Positions 1 to 10,104 are shown, numbered from the stretch's first letter. The stretch is 35,119 nt of DNA from Chara braunii (GCA_003427395.1 BFEA01000038.1:1084662-1119780), one strand, 5' to 3'. Notes: generated by a model from the sequence alone, not told the origin. Made by a program: numbers and translations.

Positions 1-336
1 AATTTTTTTCAGGCCTCGAAATAAAGGGAAAACAAAAAGTGAAAAGAGAAAAAAAACAAATTAGTAAGTGGGAAAGCAAGTTTTGACACCACCATGTTTG
101 CCAATTTTTCATTATTGTTTGGCTCGACAGAATGACTTCAAAATTGAGAGACAGGTAGCTTACATAACAGAGAACTCACAAAAAACAAATCAGAAAAAAA
201 TAATAATTTTTAGGTACCAAAATATTTTTTTGCGGGGTCCGAACCCCTTCGAGTTCGGGCCCCGTACGGGGACTCGAACGCCCGAACGTTCGGGGGTCAG
301 CTTAGGGGCCTCCGTACGTTCGGCCTGGCAACTTTG
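1..336. repeat. Right part of a CGAACG-type palindromic element
   Basis: An AT-rich stretch (1-220) leads into a GC-rich block (230-330) packed with the self-complementary word CGAACGTTCG and its variants. The part up to about 300 recurs with high similarity at 9683-9969. Read on the minus strand, the right edge (GTTGCCAGGCCGAACGTACGG) resembles the terminal repeat of the 324-bp element at 10825, which suggests an element end near 336. The left end lies outside the window. The short open frames here are not supported as genes. Confidence 0.55.
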
Positions 337-440
337 TATATATATATGCCCCTCGTTTGTTGTCCTCTTCTCTCTCTCTGCCTACGGTTTACCGGGCAGT
401 TCTATTTGACGATATATATATATATATATATATATATTTT
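337..440. repeat. TA-flanked 65-bp dispersed repeat, copy 1
   Basis: A unique-looking 65-bp core (348-412) lies between TA microsatellites. Its reverse complement is found at 26168-26232, also between TA runs. The edge word TATTTGACGATATATA occurs here, at 26262 and, inverted, near 9225, always next to TA repeats. It behaves like a mobile sequence that sits in, or carries, TA microsatellites. Confidence 0.6.
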
Positions 441-455
441 TGAACGCTCGGTTAC

Positions 456-536
456 CCCGGGCGTCATGCCCGGGTGCCCAGCCAGGCAGGACCGGCCGGT
501 CGTGAGCACCCGGGCGTCATGCCCGGGTGCCCAGCC
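456..536. repeat. CCCGGG-rich tandem duplication, 53-bp period
   Basis: A 28-bp word containing two CCCGGG palindromes appears at 456-483 and again at 509-536, separated by GGCCGGCC-type sequence. It belongs to the CCCGGG class of arms also seen at 9150-9180 and 17930-18590. Confidence 0.7.
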
Positions 537-568
537 GGACAGGACAGGCCGGCCGGTTACCCCAGGCG

Positions 569-717
569 TTCAGCTTGTGCCGTCAGCCAAGGAGCTCAGG
601 TAGGCGGAGCCCCAAAAGTCACGGAACACATGACACAACTCAATTATTTTATATTTTCAGCTCGTGCCACCAGCCAAGGAGCTCAGGTAGGCAGAGCCCC
701 AAAAGTCACGGAACATG
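569..717. repeat. Tandem duplication, 87-bp period
   Basis: A segment of about 58 bp (571-628) is repeated at 658-715 with a few substitutions (word CCAAGGAGCTCAGGTAGGC). The spacer is AT-rich. No coding function is evident. Confidence 0.7.
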
Positions 718-719
718 TA

Positions 720-2640
720 TGGCCATGTTGGAAAAAAAAGGTTGGGCAAAGTACTGGTGGTTTTAGTTTTCCTTTCCCCCCTCTTAGTGCTGACATGGAA
801 GTTTATGGGGCTCAGGCAAACTACCAGTGGGCTGGGACTGTCAAACCACACCGCCAGTTCAACCAAGCAAAGGTTAGGCTCTTTCCGATGGACATGGAAT
901 GACGTGGCCGCTTCGGCCCACTGGAACCAAGGGGGCGAACCGCGGTGTCGAGCGCATCGGTCCGGCACCGCATGTGGCAGCGCGGGACCCTCTCGGCCGC
1001 GTCACGCAGGAGTTGGACCAACCTTGTTACGAACACATAAAAGGAGCTTCCTTAGGGCGCTCCGGCCGAGTGCGCCAGCCATACCTCTCGCGAGCCCCTA
1101 CGACAGGATAGGGCCTACGCGAGGCACGACTTACCTCCACCTTACGGGAGTTGTCACCTCCCTTCGTTGGGCGTATCCCCGCCGAGCTACCAGTCCACAG
1201 TACGAAAGTTGATCAGTTGCAATCGCAAAGGTGGACCGGCCGAGGGCGTTTCTCGTTCGCTGTAGCATAGGGGGTGCGCGCGGTAATACGCCTCTATCGG
1301 ACCCGCACGCGAACCGACATCTTGGGGGTTTGAGGTCCCAAGCGCGACACGCCGTCGGTCGACTAGGAAGCATCCCACACACCACGCGCACACCACTCTA
1401 CGAACACAAAAAAATAAAATACACACACACACATCGAACAACGCGACAACACTTCTAGTCCCTTAGTAGCTGTCCCATAACTTTCCGATGCGGAAATCGG
1501 ATAGGCATCGCGCGCGAGACTCGGTATAAAACCGCGCGGACGCAGCGCTAACTCATATTGACTCGCAATGCAAGTGTACGCAAGCGGTCGCAATGATGGC
1601 GTACAATGTAGTACCCATACTCGCGCGCTCCTCGTTAATCTCGAGGGTCGCTTTCGACACTCAAGTGTCGGCTGACACGCNCCTTGAGGGTTAATCTCTC
1701 GACGCTGGACAACCGCCAAGCGCAGTTGAAGGCCAGACACCCTCTTCTGCACTCTTGTGCAGAGTGGGTGGTACACAGGTCCATACCTGTGGTGGCAGTC
1801 GTTTCTTACTGCCCTGGAGATGAGCCCCACTCGAGGCCTGGACAAAAGTCAAGGGGTTTGACTTTGACGACTGCCACGGACTACAACGTCCAATATAAAG
1901 AAACTCTAAAAAGCAAAGGATAAAAGAGGGTCTTTCTTCTCTCTCAACCCATAGTCTGGCTAACCCTTGCGCACGATCACAGTAAGCCGCGCGCATACCC
2001 AAAGCACATATAAATATATACGTAAGGCTTATTTATATAGGACGATCACTTCTCACAGTGATTGTGGGACTCCTCTCAGCCATATATGTATGTAATCGCA
2101 GACAGTCACATCCAGAGTCCGAACCACACACATACCTGCAATCACATCAAAGATCCAACAAAAGTCCACGCACTACTCGAGGTCAACTTCAACCATTCTC
2201 TATACTCATACCCCTTGCTTTAACCATACAAACCTCACTCTTGTGCAACTCCCCAAAATAAATACTCAGTACTTTTGTTAAATTGCCATTCAATAAAGTC
2301 CGGGTGAAAACACAATGAAACAATTCAAACCACAGGGCTAAAGCCTTTAGGTTGAGTGGCAAGAGTGGATTGGAGTTGAATTGCAAATCGACGAATCGGC
2401 AACTGACCTGTTATCAGTGATAACAGAAGATGATCCTCGTAGGATGAAGCTGAAACTAGTCCAAGTCCTGAATCGAATGTCCAAGAAAGGCCTGTACCAT
2501 AAGACAGGCCAATGCCATCATCAACATATGGGGGATGAACCTCCATAGCACATTCTCACTCAAGTCATCTGCCAACTAGGTCTAAGCCTACCTTTAAACC
2601 AGTGCCCAAAGCAAAGGTAGACCAATGGCAGAATCTCCCC
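720..2640. other. No recognisable gene; possible remnant promoter
   Basis: I see no domain on either strand. A TATAAAA box-like word at 1525-1531 is followed by GC-rich sequence, and an undetermined base lies at 1681. A short hairpin (ATCACT...AGTGAT) lies at 2044-2063. The longest open frames (for example 1363-1845 minus) have no recognisable composition or motif. This could be decayed LTR or internal retroelement sequence. Confidence 0.4.
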
Positions 2641-2649
2641 TATTCAGGG

Positions 2650-2670
2650 TGGATCGCCAGAGTCGCTACC
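2650..2670 (-). promoter_or_regulatory. Possible primer-binding site of a minus-strand LTR element
   Basis: On the minus strand, a TATTTTAACA end at 2671 is followed at once by GGTAGCGACTCTGGCGATCC. A CA-ending LTR followed by a GCGACTCTG-type site resembles primer-binding sites of some plant Ty3/gypsy elements. This is inference: the partner LTR and gag/pol are not visible in this window. Confidence 0.3.
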
Positions 2671-2683
2671 TGTTAAAATATAA

Positions 2684-3292
2684 TCTAACTCCTCTAGATC
2701 AAGAAAATTTCGGCAGCGCTTCCCGTAGGAAAAGTGCCTTTTTTGGATTTATATCAGCCCGAATATAAAAAGCAAAGATAATTTTAACTCTGGAAAGTCA
2801 ATTTTTGTCTAACCCCCTGATTTAGTAGAAATTTGGGCGGCACTCCCTTTAGAAAGGGAGACTTCCCAGATTTACACTAAGTCAGATATGAACTCAAAAG
2901 ACAACTCGAGTTCAACTTAGACAAGATTTAACTAACTCCTTAGTTTTGCAGAAATTTTGGCAGCATTCCCTTTAGAAAGGTGCTATTCCAAGATTTATAC
3001 AAAGCTAAGTTCAGAATTTGAGAGCAACTTTGACTTCTCAAAGCCCAATTTTGTCTAACTCCCTGAATTAGCAAAAATTTGGGCAACACTCCCTTTAGAA
3101 AATGAGACTTTTCAAATTTTTACTAAGTCAGATACAAAGAAAAGACAAGCTGAACTTCGACAAGTTGAAATTTGACTAGCTCCTTGGATCTGTAGAAATC
3201 TCGGGAGCGCTTCCCGTAGAGAAAGTAACTTGTCAAAATTTATACGAAGCCAAGTATAAGAAAAGATCCCAGAAAATGTGCGAATTGATCTA
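2684..3292. repeat. Five-copy degenerate tandem array, ~122-bp period
   Basis: Units begin near 2684, 2808, 2930, 3054 and 3173. Each has the order TCTAACTCC, then AGAAATTTNGGCAGC, then TCCCTTTAGAAAG, then a TTTATAC.AAG-like word. Spacing is 119-124 bp. Odd and even copies look more alike (the CTAAGTCAGATA form in copies 2 and 4), suggesting growth by a two-unit step. No coding content. Confidence 0.75.
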
Positions 3293-3537
3293 AGTAAAAA
3301 AACTTAGCTTAGGAAATGCAGGAATTGAAACTAACTCCTATGGCTCTAGCACGTGGCGAGCGACTAAAGCAACTACCTATCAAACTGAAACTCAGACTAA
3401 GTAGTAGCCTCACTCAGCCACATGCAGGCCAAATCACAAAGGTAAGTACTCTCACCATCCCCAAGTTAACTTGGCAGACAGTAGTTCATAATCTTTCAAT
3501 GCTTTAGCCTTTTATACCCAGCTTACATAAGCCATAG

Positions 3538-4473
3538 GTCAGGCCACCTGAACTTACAGAGCGCGCCCAACTTAGCCAGGCCTAAAGTCAGAATACCTAA
3601 ACTTATAGAGCGTTCTGACTTAGCCAAGTATACACAAACAGAGGGCACAACTACTTTTCTCTTTCTTGGGCATATGACTAGACCATTCTAGTTGCCCTGA
3701 ACTGTATAAAATATCCAAGTTGTATATACCTCTCTGAACTTAGTCTTCAGGGTGGGTGTAGGGTTGAGCCATTCATCTTCAAAACAAAGCTCAGTTGGCC
3801 CAAGTTACCTTCATCTATATTCTTAATTGTATTCTCTTCAATTTACGATAAGTTGTAGTCAGACCTTCCAATCTTATGGAACCCGTGTCTGACTAGCCTG
3901 TTTTAATAGGATAATAATAACGTATAGCCGATTTATAACCTTGGATTCCAACATGTGCGAGGCTTTGAGTCAGACCCCCTGAACTTACAGAAGGATCTAA
4001 CTCTCTGCCAGATTCATTTCTCTCTGAATCTTCATGTGTGTGACATTGAGTCAACCCCCCTGAACTTACAGAAGGGTTTGCTCTTTGCCAAGTTCATTTC
4101 CTCAAAGTAAAACAGGAAGAGACTGAGCCACCTAAACTTATAGAATAGCTCAGCCCCCTCGTCCAGAAACAAAGAAACTTAAGAAAACCCAAGAAACAAG
4201 GCAACTCAGGGTACCTAAACTTATAGAGCACCCTGAGCTCCTGAAAATCAAATGCAATCAAACCCTCGCAAGTAAGAGCAGTCAGGACACCTAAACTTAT
4301 AGAGCGTCCTGACCCTCCATGCAATTCATAGCGCTGGGTCTCCCCAAACTTATGAGGACATCCCAACCTCCAAAGCAATCAGACTCCCTAAACTTATAGA
4401 AGGGTCTGACGCTCCAATCAAAACCAAAATAAACAAGTCACTGGGTCTCCCCAAACTTATGGGGACTTCCCAG
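3538..4473. repeat. Array of ten hairpin units with constant loop and changing arms
   Basis: Ten units at about 3538, 3587, 3969, 4048, 4123, 4205, 4281, 4334, 4379 and 4441 share a loop CCTAAACTTATAGAG or a variant. The flanking arms differ between units yet pair with each other: GTCAGGAC/GTCCTGAC (4281-4313), CTCAGGGT/ACCCTGAG (4205-4237), GTCAGAAT/GTTCTGAC (3587-3619). Pairing is imperfect in the others. A CRISPR is excluded: spacing is irregular (49-350 bp), the arms are palindromic, and there is no exact repeat or spacer. Confidence 0.75.
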
Positions 4474-4480
4474 CCTTGAT

Positions 4481-7000
4481 GACCCAGTCAACCTTCAACC
4501 AAAACAACCCTCCATCCTGCCTTTCCCCAGATGCAGTTCTTTTTGGTAATCTGAGTTCACACAATCAATAAAGCTGAAGCTGAACTTGAGCAGACTTTCC
4601 TTCGCTTAATCTTGTTCAGTATCCTGAAGTCAAACAAAAATCAAAATAGGGTTGCATACCATATACTCAGGCAACGATGCATTGGGGAATACAGATAGAG
4701 GTTATACCTGGGTTTATAGAGGGAATCACGGAATTACCACTCAGTTCCCTGCCTTCAGGACTCCTCATGAGCCCCGACAGAGCTCCCGCAATCGGTGGGG
4801 CAAACCTCCCACAGAGGCCTTGGCGCGGATTACGGGTTGCAATCCCGCCTGCCGCCTTCCTCTCAGAACCAAACTAGACTTAGAGTAAGAAGGGTAGAAG
4901 GAGAAAGTTCCAGACTCTCAGATCCAAAGAGGGTGCTCTCAGACTCGCGGGAGAGGGCCTTGAAACCTTTACGCGCCTGAGGGCCCCGCAATGGCAGCCA
5001 AACAGCAACCGCTTGGTCAGCCTGGAGTCAACCCGCCGACCTCACTCTCCTGACGAACCGCTACTTCACAACGGTAATCACTTCACAAAGCCCGATCTCT
5101 CCCACACCGTAGCATGCTGCAACACAGTCCAACTAGTCATGTAGCGTGCCGAGGTATACACAGGCACCGGTCAAGCGACTTTCGCACGCATTGCCACTCC
5201 GTACCGGTCGGCGGCTCACAATAGCAGCCCGACCACCCTTGATCACATTGCAATTCCGGCTTCCGGAATCATGGCATACCCAAACAGTGGTCGCGCACAG
5301 AACCAGCTGAGGCCAGCCAGTGGAAAGGCTCCACTCCCCAGTCGTCTGGCCGCCACTGCTGTAGCCCCAGCTTGAGCATAGTAGCCAAGCAGGCCGGTGC
5401 TCAGGCTACCACCGCACCGTTCGTCGCAGCCTGCAGACTGAAAGAACCTCAGCAGCGGCTCACAGCAGCCGGAAAGTTCGACAGCCGCGGCCTTCACCAA
5501 CAACTCTCTTTAAGGAGTCGCGACGGGCAACGGTCTCTACCTGCCGAGGCAGCCAAAACGAGGGGCAGGCAAGACGATGGCGGCGTAGTTGTAAGTTCAA
5601 CCCGGCGGTGAGCCCCCCCTCATACGGCCGCGACGACCATGGGTGCGACGATTTTGGCTTCACGGACTGTCCCTGCCTCTGACCAGTTGCGCTGGCCAAG
5701 AGAATGCCTCGACGAAATCCTTCAACGGATAGATTGTGCTTTCAGTCATGCGCGCAGAGGGACAACAGGAGGTTTCTTCCACCGACGGGATGAGCAATCC
5801 CGAATAAATCTACCGTCGAAACATGAAGTTGTGCATCGTGCCCCGCCCACGCTACCAGGTAAGCCTCCAACATGCAGTCGGGGTAGCCCGGTCACCCACC
5901 TTTCAGGTACGTAGTCCCCTCTCCTACTCTTCTTTTCCCCCCATCCTCTCCTCTCACTCACGCCTACGCACCGCGACTGCCCTCCCGCCGCTTTCTTCGC
6001 TAGGATGCGCAGAGTTGGAATGAACCTACCGCCAGGTGCCGGCCGAGTGCTTCAGCACTTCGAACTCCCCTTTCCCCTTACCGAATGTACCCGACACACT
6101 TTTCAGCCTAGGTTCACTCCCACTTCTATCTCCAAATCTACTAACCTTTTACTCAAACTAACCTTACCTTCTAACTCGCCCGGGGTTAAAACCCCTACCT
6201 CGAGCCTTTCCCCGCTCTATTTCGTTTTTTACTCCCCGTCACTCTTCTCCTCCGCAATAGCCCCGCGGACCTTCTGTTCTTACTAGCTCTTATTCTATTG
6301 ACTGTCTTCTAAATCTAACCTTCCTATTCAACTCGTCCGGGGCAAGAACCCCGGGATCGCTCCTTTCCCCGTCCAAAACGGCTTACGACCGAGCAAGACC
6401 GGTGTCTCACAACATCACTCCTCCTCCGAACGCACCCCGACGAGAACCCAGCCCCGGTTCATTTAGTTTTCCGACTCCCTCCGCCTCAGTGCCCGTCGCC
6501 CCACTGCCTATCTAATGCTATCCGCTCCGCTTGTCCTCTCCGTGCACGCACCCGGTGCCTATCCCGTCCAAGCTCATTCAGTACTCTCTCCCTCGCCCTT
6601 CCTTCATCGCTCCTCTGCAGCGCCTGCACCTGTCCCATTCTCCCATCCGGGTTCACCCCGTTCAGCCCGTTGTCTCCACTCTCTGTCTCAGTGCCTGTTT
6701 GCCTCAGCGCTCCGCCCCCTCTTTGCTCGTTCGCGCCTGCGCCCTGCCTTCAGGCCGCGTCTCTCCGCTCGCTCCCACTTCCATCGTCCGACAGCAGCCA
6801 CCGTAGTGGCCCGTCCGATATCCTCACTGCCCCCGCCTGTCTCCTTCTCACTCCGCATGCACCTAACGCGGGGATCCATCCCGGTTCATTCCCCTCCCAT
6901 GCTGCACGCCGGCCCGACCGTCGCCCTGCAATCTGTTGCTCCGCTCCACTGTCCGCCTCCCTGCCCGCTTCGGCCTTCGGGCATACCGTAGACCTCCTTA
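4481..7000. other. GC- and pyrimidine-rich region without supported gene
   Basis: The open frames here (for example 4652-4888, 5639-5914, 6515-6991 plus; 5243-5503 minus) carry no motif I recognise. From about 5900 to 7000 the plus strand is strongly C/T-biased, which by itself yields Pro/Ser/Leu-rich frames. The region may be LTR or leader sequence of an unrecognised element. Confidence 0.4.
6150..6378. repeat. Diverged direct repeat with CCGGGG hairpins
   Basis: Two related stretches, 6154-6222 and about 6310-6378, share AACCTTNCCT, then AACTCGNCCGGGG, then a small CCCC-closing hairpin (loops TTAAAA and CAAGAA), then CCTTTCCCCG. This is again a short palindrome whose loop varies. Confidence 0.45.
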
Positions 7001-7004
7001 CACA

Positions 7005-7090
7005 GGGTGCTGAGGCAGCGCTTCCGCATGGCTTTTGCAGGAGTGAATGAGTAGCTGGGCGCTGCCTCTCAATTTATACTTCTAGAGCTC
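7005..7090 (-). promoter_or_regulatory. Degenerate copy of the Ty3 LTR promoter region
   Basis: The stretch resembles 18992-19065 and 27510-27585 inside the two Ty3 LTRs (GGCAGCGCTTCCGCATGGCT, GAATGA, CTGCCTCT, ATTTATACTTCT). It includes the minus-strand TATAAAT box at 7072-7078. Flanks diverge quickly, so this is an old or related LTR rather than another copy of the same element. Confidence 0.55.
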
Positions 7091-7099
7091 GCTGGCCCG

Positions 7100-8471
7100 C
7101 CTCTTGCTGCTAGCGCCCACCCCGCTGACGCACCGCACCGGCCAGCGCAACCTGGTTACGGCATCTCGACTGTTTTTCCGAGAAGGACTTCGAGGAAACC
7201 GGTTGCTGGCCGGTTCGATTAGCCTTCCGCCCCTCCTGCCTACACCGGCTCACTCCGCACCCGACACTATTCTTCACCGCGATTCATCCACCACTCTCAC
7301 CACTCTGTCGGCCTCGCCTTCCTTCCCCCTGGTCCGACAGCCCCCGTCGCCCCACTGTGTTAGTGCCCGCCGCCCCTTCGGGCTCCCACCGGCCAAACTC
7401 TCTTCCAAACAACTGCCGCAGTACTAAGGGCTCGGCCTGCCGCGAGGCCTGAACATGGGCCTGTATTTCAACAGTTCACGGGTGTCCCCACTGAGCTCGG
7501 CCCTTAGGCCCTGGAAGTAACCACGGCCCCGCGTCTCACCCACGGCACCGCGTCTCAAGGCAAACGGGGCGCGGCCCCAGCACAACCACAAACAGTTTGT
7601 AATTGCATTTCAGGCAACCCTGCGGATATAACACATCCCATGCGACCCTATATCAACCCCGTATTGCGTCCAAAGCGGGACGCGGACAGGGGGGAAAATG
7701 ACAAAAAGCACAAGAAAAATAAAGGATTAATAAATAAATAAAAACCGGGAAAAAAGGAGAGGAACTACAAACACCTCACCTCCCCCGTGGGCCGGGCCCG
7801 CCGCCGCGCCCACTAACAAAACGGAGGGGGATAGCCCCATCGGGCCCTCAACCCCTCAGGTTTTGCTCCACACTGCTCCGCTGGCCTCGATTCCTAAACC
7901 TCCGTATCGTCGACCCAATGCCGTAACCTATAGGGCTAAACCCAATCCTGAGGCCAATATCCGCGGAGTACCATATAAGGCGGTGCGGCGCTGCGCTCAG
8001 GGCCAGGGAAATTGGCCTGAGCCTCATCTCTGCCTACCACCGTGCGCGCGGCCGCCCAGCGTCTGCGCCGACTTACCAAAGCTGTACCACGGCCGCCACT
8101 CGCGCCACCCCGCGTGCCAAGACCTACCGCGGTCACACTGTCGCAGTCGCCGCCGCCGTCGAGGTCGTCCTCCGTACGCACGCGTACTTCAGTCAGCCGT
8201 ACCAACCAGAGAAAAATATCCTTAAATCCTAGTCCAATCAGAAAGAAACAAAAATAAAAATAAAGATAAAAATATAGACGAACCGACCGGCGTCCGTGAC
8301 GGCTTTATGATAGAAACGGAATCACGCGCGCCTCAAACCTGCGCGCCCACGCACCCTCCGCTTCTTAAAACCTATGGTCAACCTTTATTCGACGCACTGC
8401 CGTGACTTCCGCGGTCCTCTCAAAAATTCCAAACCGAAGTTACTTCCTGTCACTCGCAAAAAACAGGGCGG
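7100..8471. other. No recognisable gene
   Basis: The region is GC-rich with an A-rich patch near 7690-7760. Open frames at 7104-7427, 7863-8225 and 7936-8205 have biased composition (Pro/Arg/Ser) and no identifiable motif. I see nothing I can name. Confidence 0.4.
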
Positions 8472-8489
8472 ATACCCTTGTAAGGGTAT
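8472..8489. repeat. Perfect 8-bp hairpin downstream of the U6 copy
   Basis: ATACCCTTGTAAGGGTAT is a perfect 8-bp inverted repeat with a 2-nt centre. It lies 23 bp beyond the 3' end of the minus-strand U6 copy. It could be incidental. Confidence 0.4.
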
Positions 8490-8511
8490 TCGCACCGACA
8501 GCGGGGTGTGC

Positions 8512-8563
8512 AAAATTGTGAGTAAATTCTCGATTTATGCATGTCATCCTTGCGCAGGGGCCG

Positions 8564-8594
<31 letters not shown>

Positions 8595-8612
8595 ACGGAT
8601 GTCCCGAAGGAC
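8512..8612 (-). ncRNA. U6: U6 spliceosomal snRNA gene or recent pseudogene
   Basis: U6 is the catalytic-core RNA of the spliceosome and is made by RNA polymerase III. Reading minus from 8612, the sequence shows the 5' hairpin (GTCCTTCGGGAC), the region AAAATTGGAACGATACAGAG, the ACAGAGA box, AGATTAGCACGGCCCCTGCG including the AGC triad, CAAGGATGAC and the AAATCGAGAA tail. It ends in TTTT after 101 nt, the usual U6 length. The 5' stem is one pair shorter than the common form but stays paired, and the last ~15 nt differ from the usual sequence. Upstream I see no plant-type upstream element and no TATA box near -30, only an AT-rich stretch right before +1. It may therefore be a retro-copied pseudogene. 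Identity as U6 is very secure; function is uncertain. Confidence 0.93.
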
Positions 8613-8789
8613 GCAATTTTTAATGCTTCATTTCCAGTGGCAGTGACGAAAAGGTCCCCAAAAAGATCAGGAATGTTGCTTAGGTTACTCATCATCAGGG
8701 AAAAGCAGTTAAAAAAAAAGAAAAAAGGGTTTGACCCATGAAAAAATAATTGCGCCAAACTGAATGCATGTTTCAATCAAATCTGGGGC

Positions 8790-8946
8790 CAGATCCCACT
8801 AGCAAGGAGGATTGGATTGAACGCCTTAATTTGGCCGCGTTTGTGGACAAGTGCAAAAAATCGAGATTGAACCCCTTTTCTACATCTCTGCCTAAAACAC
8901 GCCCAAATTCAGGATCTTAATCCAATCCCCGTTGCTAGTGGGACCA
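8790..8946. repeat. Inverted repeat, ~50-bp arms
   Basis: The left arm starts TCCCACTAGCAAGGAGGATT (8792). The right arm, read on the minus strand from 8944, starts TCCCACTAGCAACGGGGATT. The arms stay alignable with mismatches and small indels for about 50 bp (to TAATTTGG / GAATTTGG) around a ~45-bp centre. It may be a small foldback element. Confidence 0.6.
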
Positions 8947-9134
8947 TGTTCCTGATGTGACCCAGTAGGAATGACGTTCCAGGGCCAGGTTTTTTTTTTT
9001 TTTTTTCCTGGTTTGTAAATTGAGGCTTGGGTGAACTGATGGTCTAAGTTTGTTCTGCAGGGGTTCCCAGCAGGCAAAATAGAGGTTTACCTGTTTCTAT
9101 CTCTTGGGTGAAATCAAGTGTAAAAAATAGTGTA

Positions 9135-9245
9135 ATTACCTAGGAAGTTTTTCATGCCCGGCCGGGCCTGGTACCCGGGTGTGCAAATTATGTATATATA
9201 TGTATAAATATGTATATATATCGTCAAATATATACATATATACAG
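9135..9245. repeat. CCCGGG-class fragment and TA microsatellite
   Basis: CCTAGG followed by GCCCGGCCGGGC and ACCCGGG (9147-9181) matches, inverted, the block around 17990-18030 (CCCGG...CCTAGGTGATTAC). It is followed by TATA/TGTATA repeats containing ATATCGTCAAATATATA, the TA-associated word also seen at 404 and 26262. Confidence 0.5.
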
Positions 9246-9390
9246 GATTGCCGGCGTTCGGGACGGGCCGAACGCCCGAACCGTAACGCCCGAACGTTCG
9301 GCACCCCCTCTCGACGCGTTCGGCTGAACGGCCGAACGCGAATCAAAAAAAAAAAAAAAAAAAAAAAAATCCAAAAAATCTGAAAAATAT

Positions 9391-9470
9391 ATATGTTATG
9401 CAAAAGAATAAACTAAACAACATTTGCCTCAACGTTGTATCCAAATTCTTTACCAAGTTGGAATAAAAAT
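9391..9470 (+). repeat. Shared AT-rich core, copy 1
   Basis: ATGTTATGCA, then AATAAACTAAACAACATTTG, then CCTCA and CCAAATTCTTTACCAAGTTG. The same core occurs at 10960-11040, 18421-18512, 30250-30350 and 30418-30524 (plus) and at 17814-17884 and 18238-18345 (minus). Confidence 0.7.
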
Positions 9471-9535
9471 CAAATACTAAAAATAAATAATAATAATGAA
9501 AAGTAGAAAAATTAAAACGAGAATTAAATTATTGA

Positions 9536-9935
9536 GTGGGCGAGCACGTTTTTGACACCGCCATCTTTGGCGATTTTTCTTTTTGTTTTGGCTTTGACAA
9601 ATGCCATGAAAATTTATATATGTGTATCTTACATAATAGAGAATCTACTAATAAAGTTTGAAAAAATAATAAATTGTTTTATGCCCCAAAATAAAGGAAA
9701 AACCAAAAGTGAAAAGAGAGAAAAAACAAATATGTGAGTGGGCAAGCAAGTTTTGACACCACCACCTTTGAGGATTTTTCATGTTTTTTTGGCTAAACAG
9801 AATGACTTCAAAATTAAGCAGGGGATACCTTACATCACAAAAAACTCACAAAAAAACATTCAGAAAAAAATAATAATATTTGGGTGCCGAAATTATTTTT
9901 TGCGGGGTCTGAACCCCTTCAAGTTCGGGCCCCGT
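9536..9935. repeat. Two tandem ~200-bp units
   Basis: Both units begin GAGTGGGCRAGCA.GTTTTTGACACC(A/G)CCA and continue with TTTGGCT, ATGA, TTACAT and CTCA/CTACT words. The second (from 9736) is the version also present at 68-300. Confidence 0.6.
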
Positions 9936-10080
9936 ACGGGGACCCGAACGCCCGAACGTTCGGGGGTCAGAAAAAAAGGGGTATAAATTAAGTTTTAAAG
10001 GGGCTAAGAGGGGTTAAAGGGGGGTCCTTCAGTGTGATTTTGTTATTTGCTTTTTTATCTGCGATTCGGTGAGGAGTTCT

Positions 10081-10104
10081 TTTTTTTTTTTTTTTTTTTT
10101 TTTT
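10081..10104. repeat. Poly-T run
   Basis: An uninterrupted T run just upstream of the LINE 5' block. It may be the A-tail of a minus-strand retroposed sequence, but no body for it is recognisable. Confidence 0.6.

Larger units (their letters stand above)
2671..4480 (-). repeat. Probable long LTR or non-coding part of a retroelement
   Basis: The block starts (plus strand) with TGTTAAAATA beside the putative primer-binding site and is made mostly of two repeat arrays, described separately. Plant LTRs and untranslated regions often carry arrays with the word GGCAGC..TCCC, as here. The outer end could not be fixed because no second copy lies in the window. Confidence 0.35.
9246..9975. mobile_element. 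CGAACG-type palindromic element with conserved core
   Basis: The left arm (9246-9340) is dense in CGAACG/CGTTCG words and starts ATTGCCGGCGTTCGGGAC. An A-run follows, then the shared AT-rich core (9391-9470), two ~200-bp tandem units (9536-9735 and 9736-9935) and a right CGAACG arm ending near 9969. The second unit and right arm match 16-300. There is no coding capacity, so it would need a transposase made elsewhere. Confidence 0.55.

Noticed and set aside
1363-1845. 160-residue minus-strand frame containing an undetermined residue
   Set aside because: No recognisable domain or convincing start; it crosses low-quality and simple sequence.
3538-4473. CRISPR-like regular repeats
   Set aside because: Repeats are short loops with changing palindromic arms and irregular spacing; the context is eukaryotic retroelement DNA.
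4826-4850. tRNA T-arm-like sequence (CGGG TTGCAAT CCCG)
   Set aside because: The loop has TTG instead of TTC, and no matching acceptor stem, anticodon arm or D-arm could be found upstream.
6515-6991. 158-residue plus-strand frame rich in Pro, Ser and Arg
   Set aside because: Overlapping frames of similar length exist on the same stretch, composition follows C/T bias, and no motif is visible.
9114-9374. 86-residue minus-strand frame starting with a Phe run
   Set aside because: It spans poly-A, CGAACG arm and TA repeats of a mobile element.
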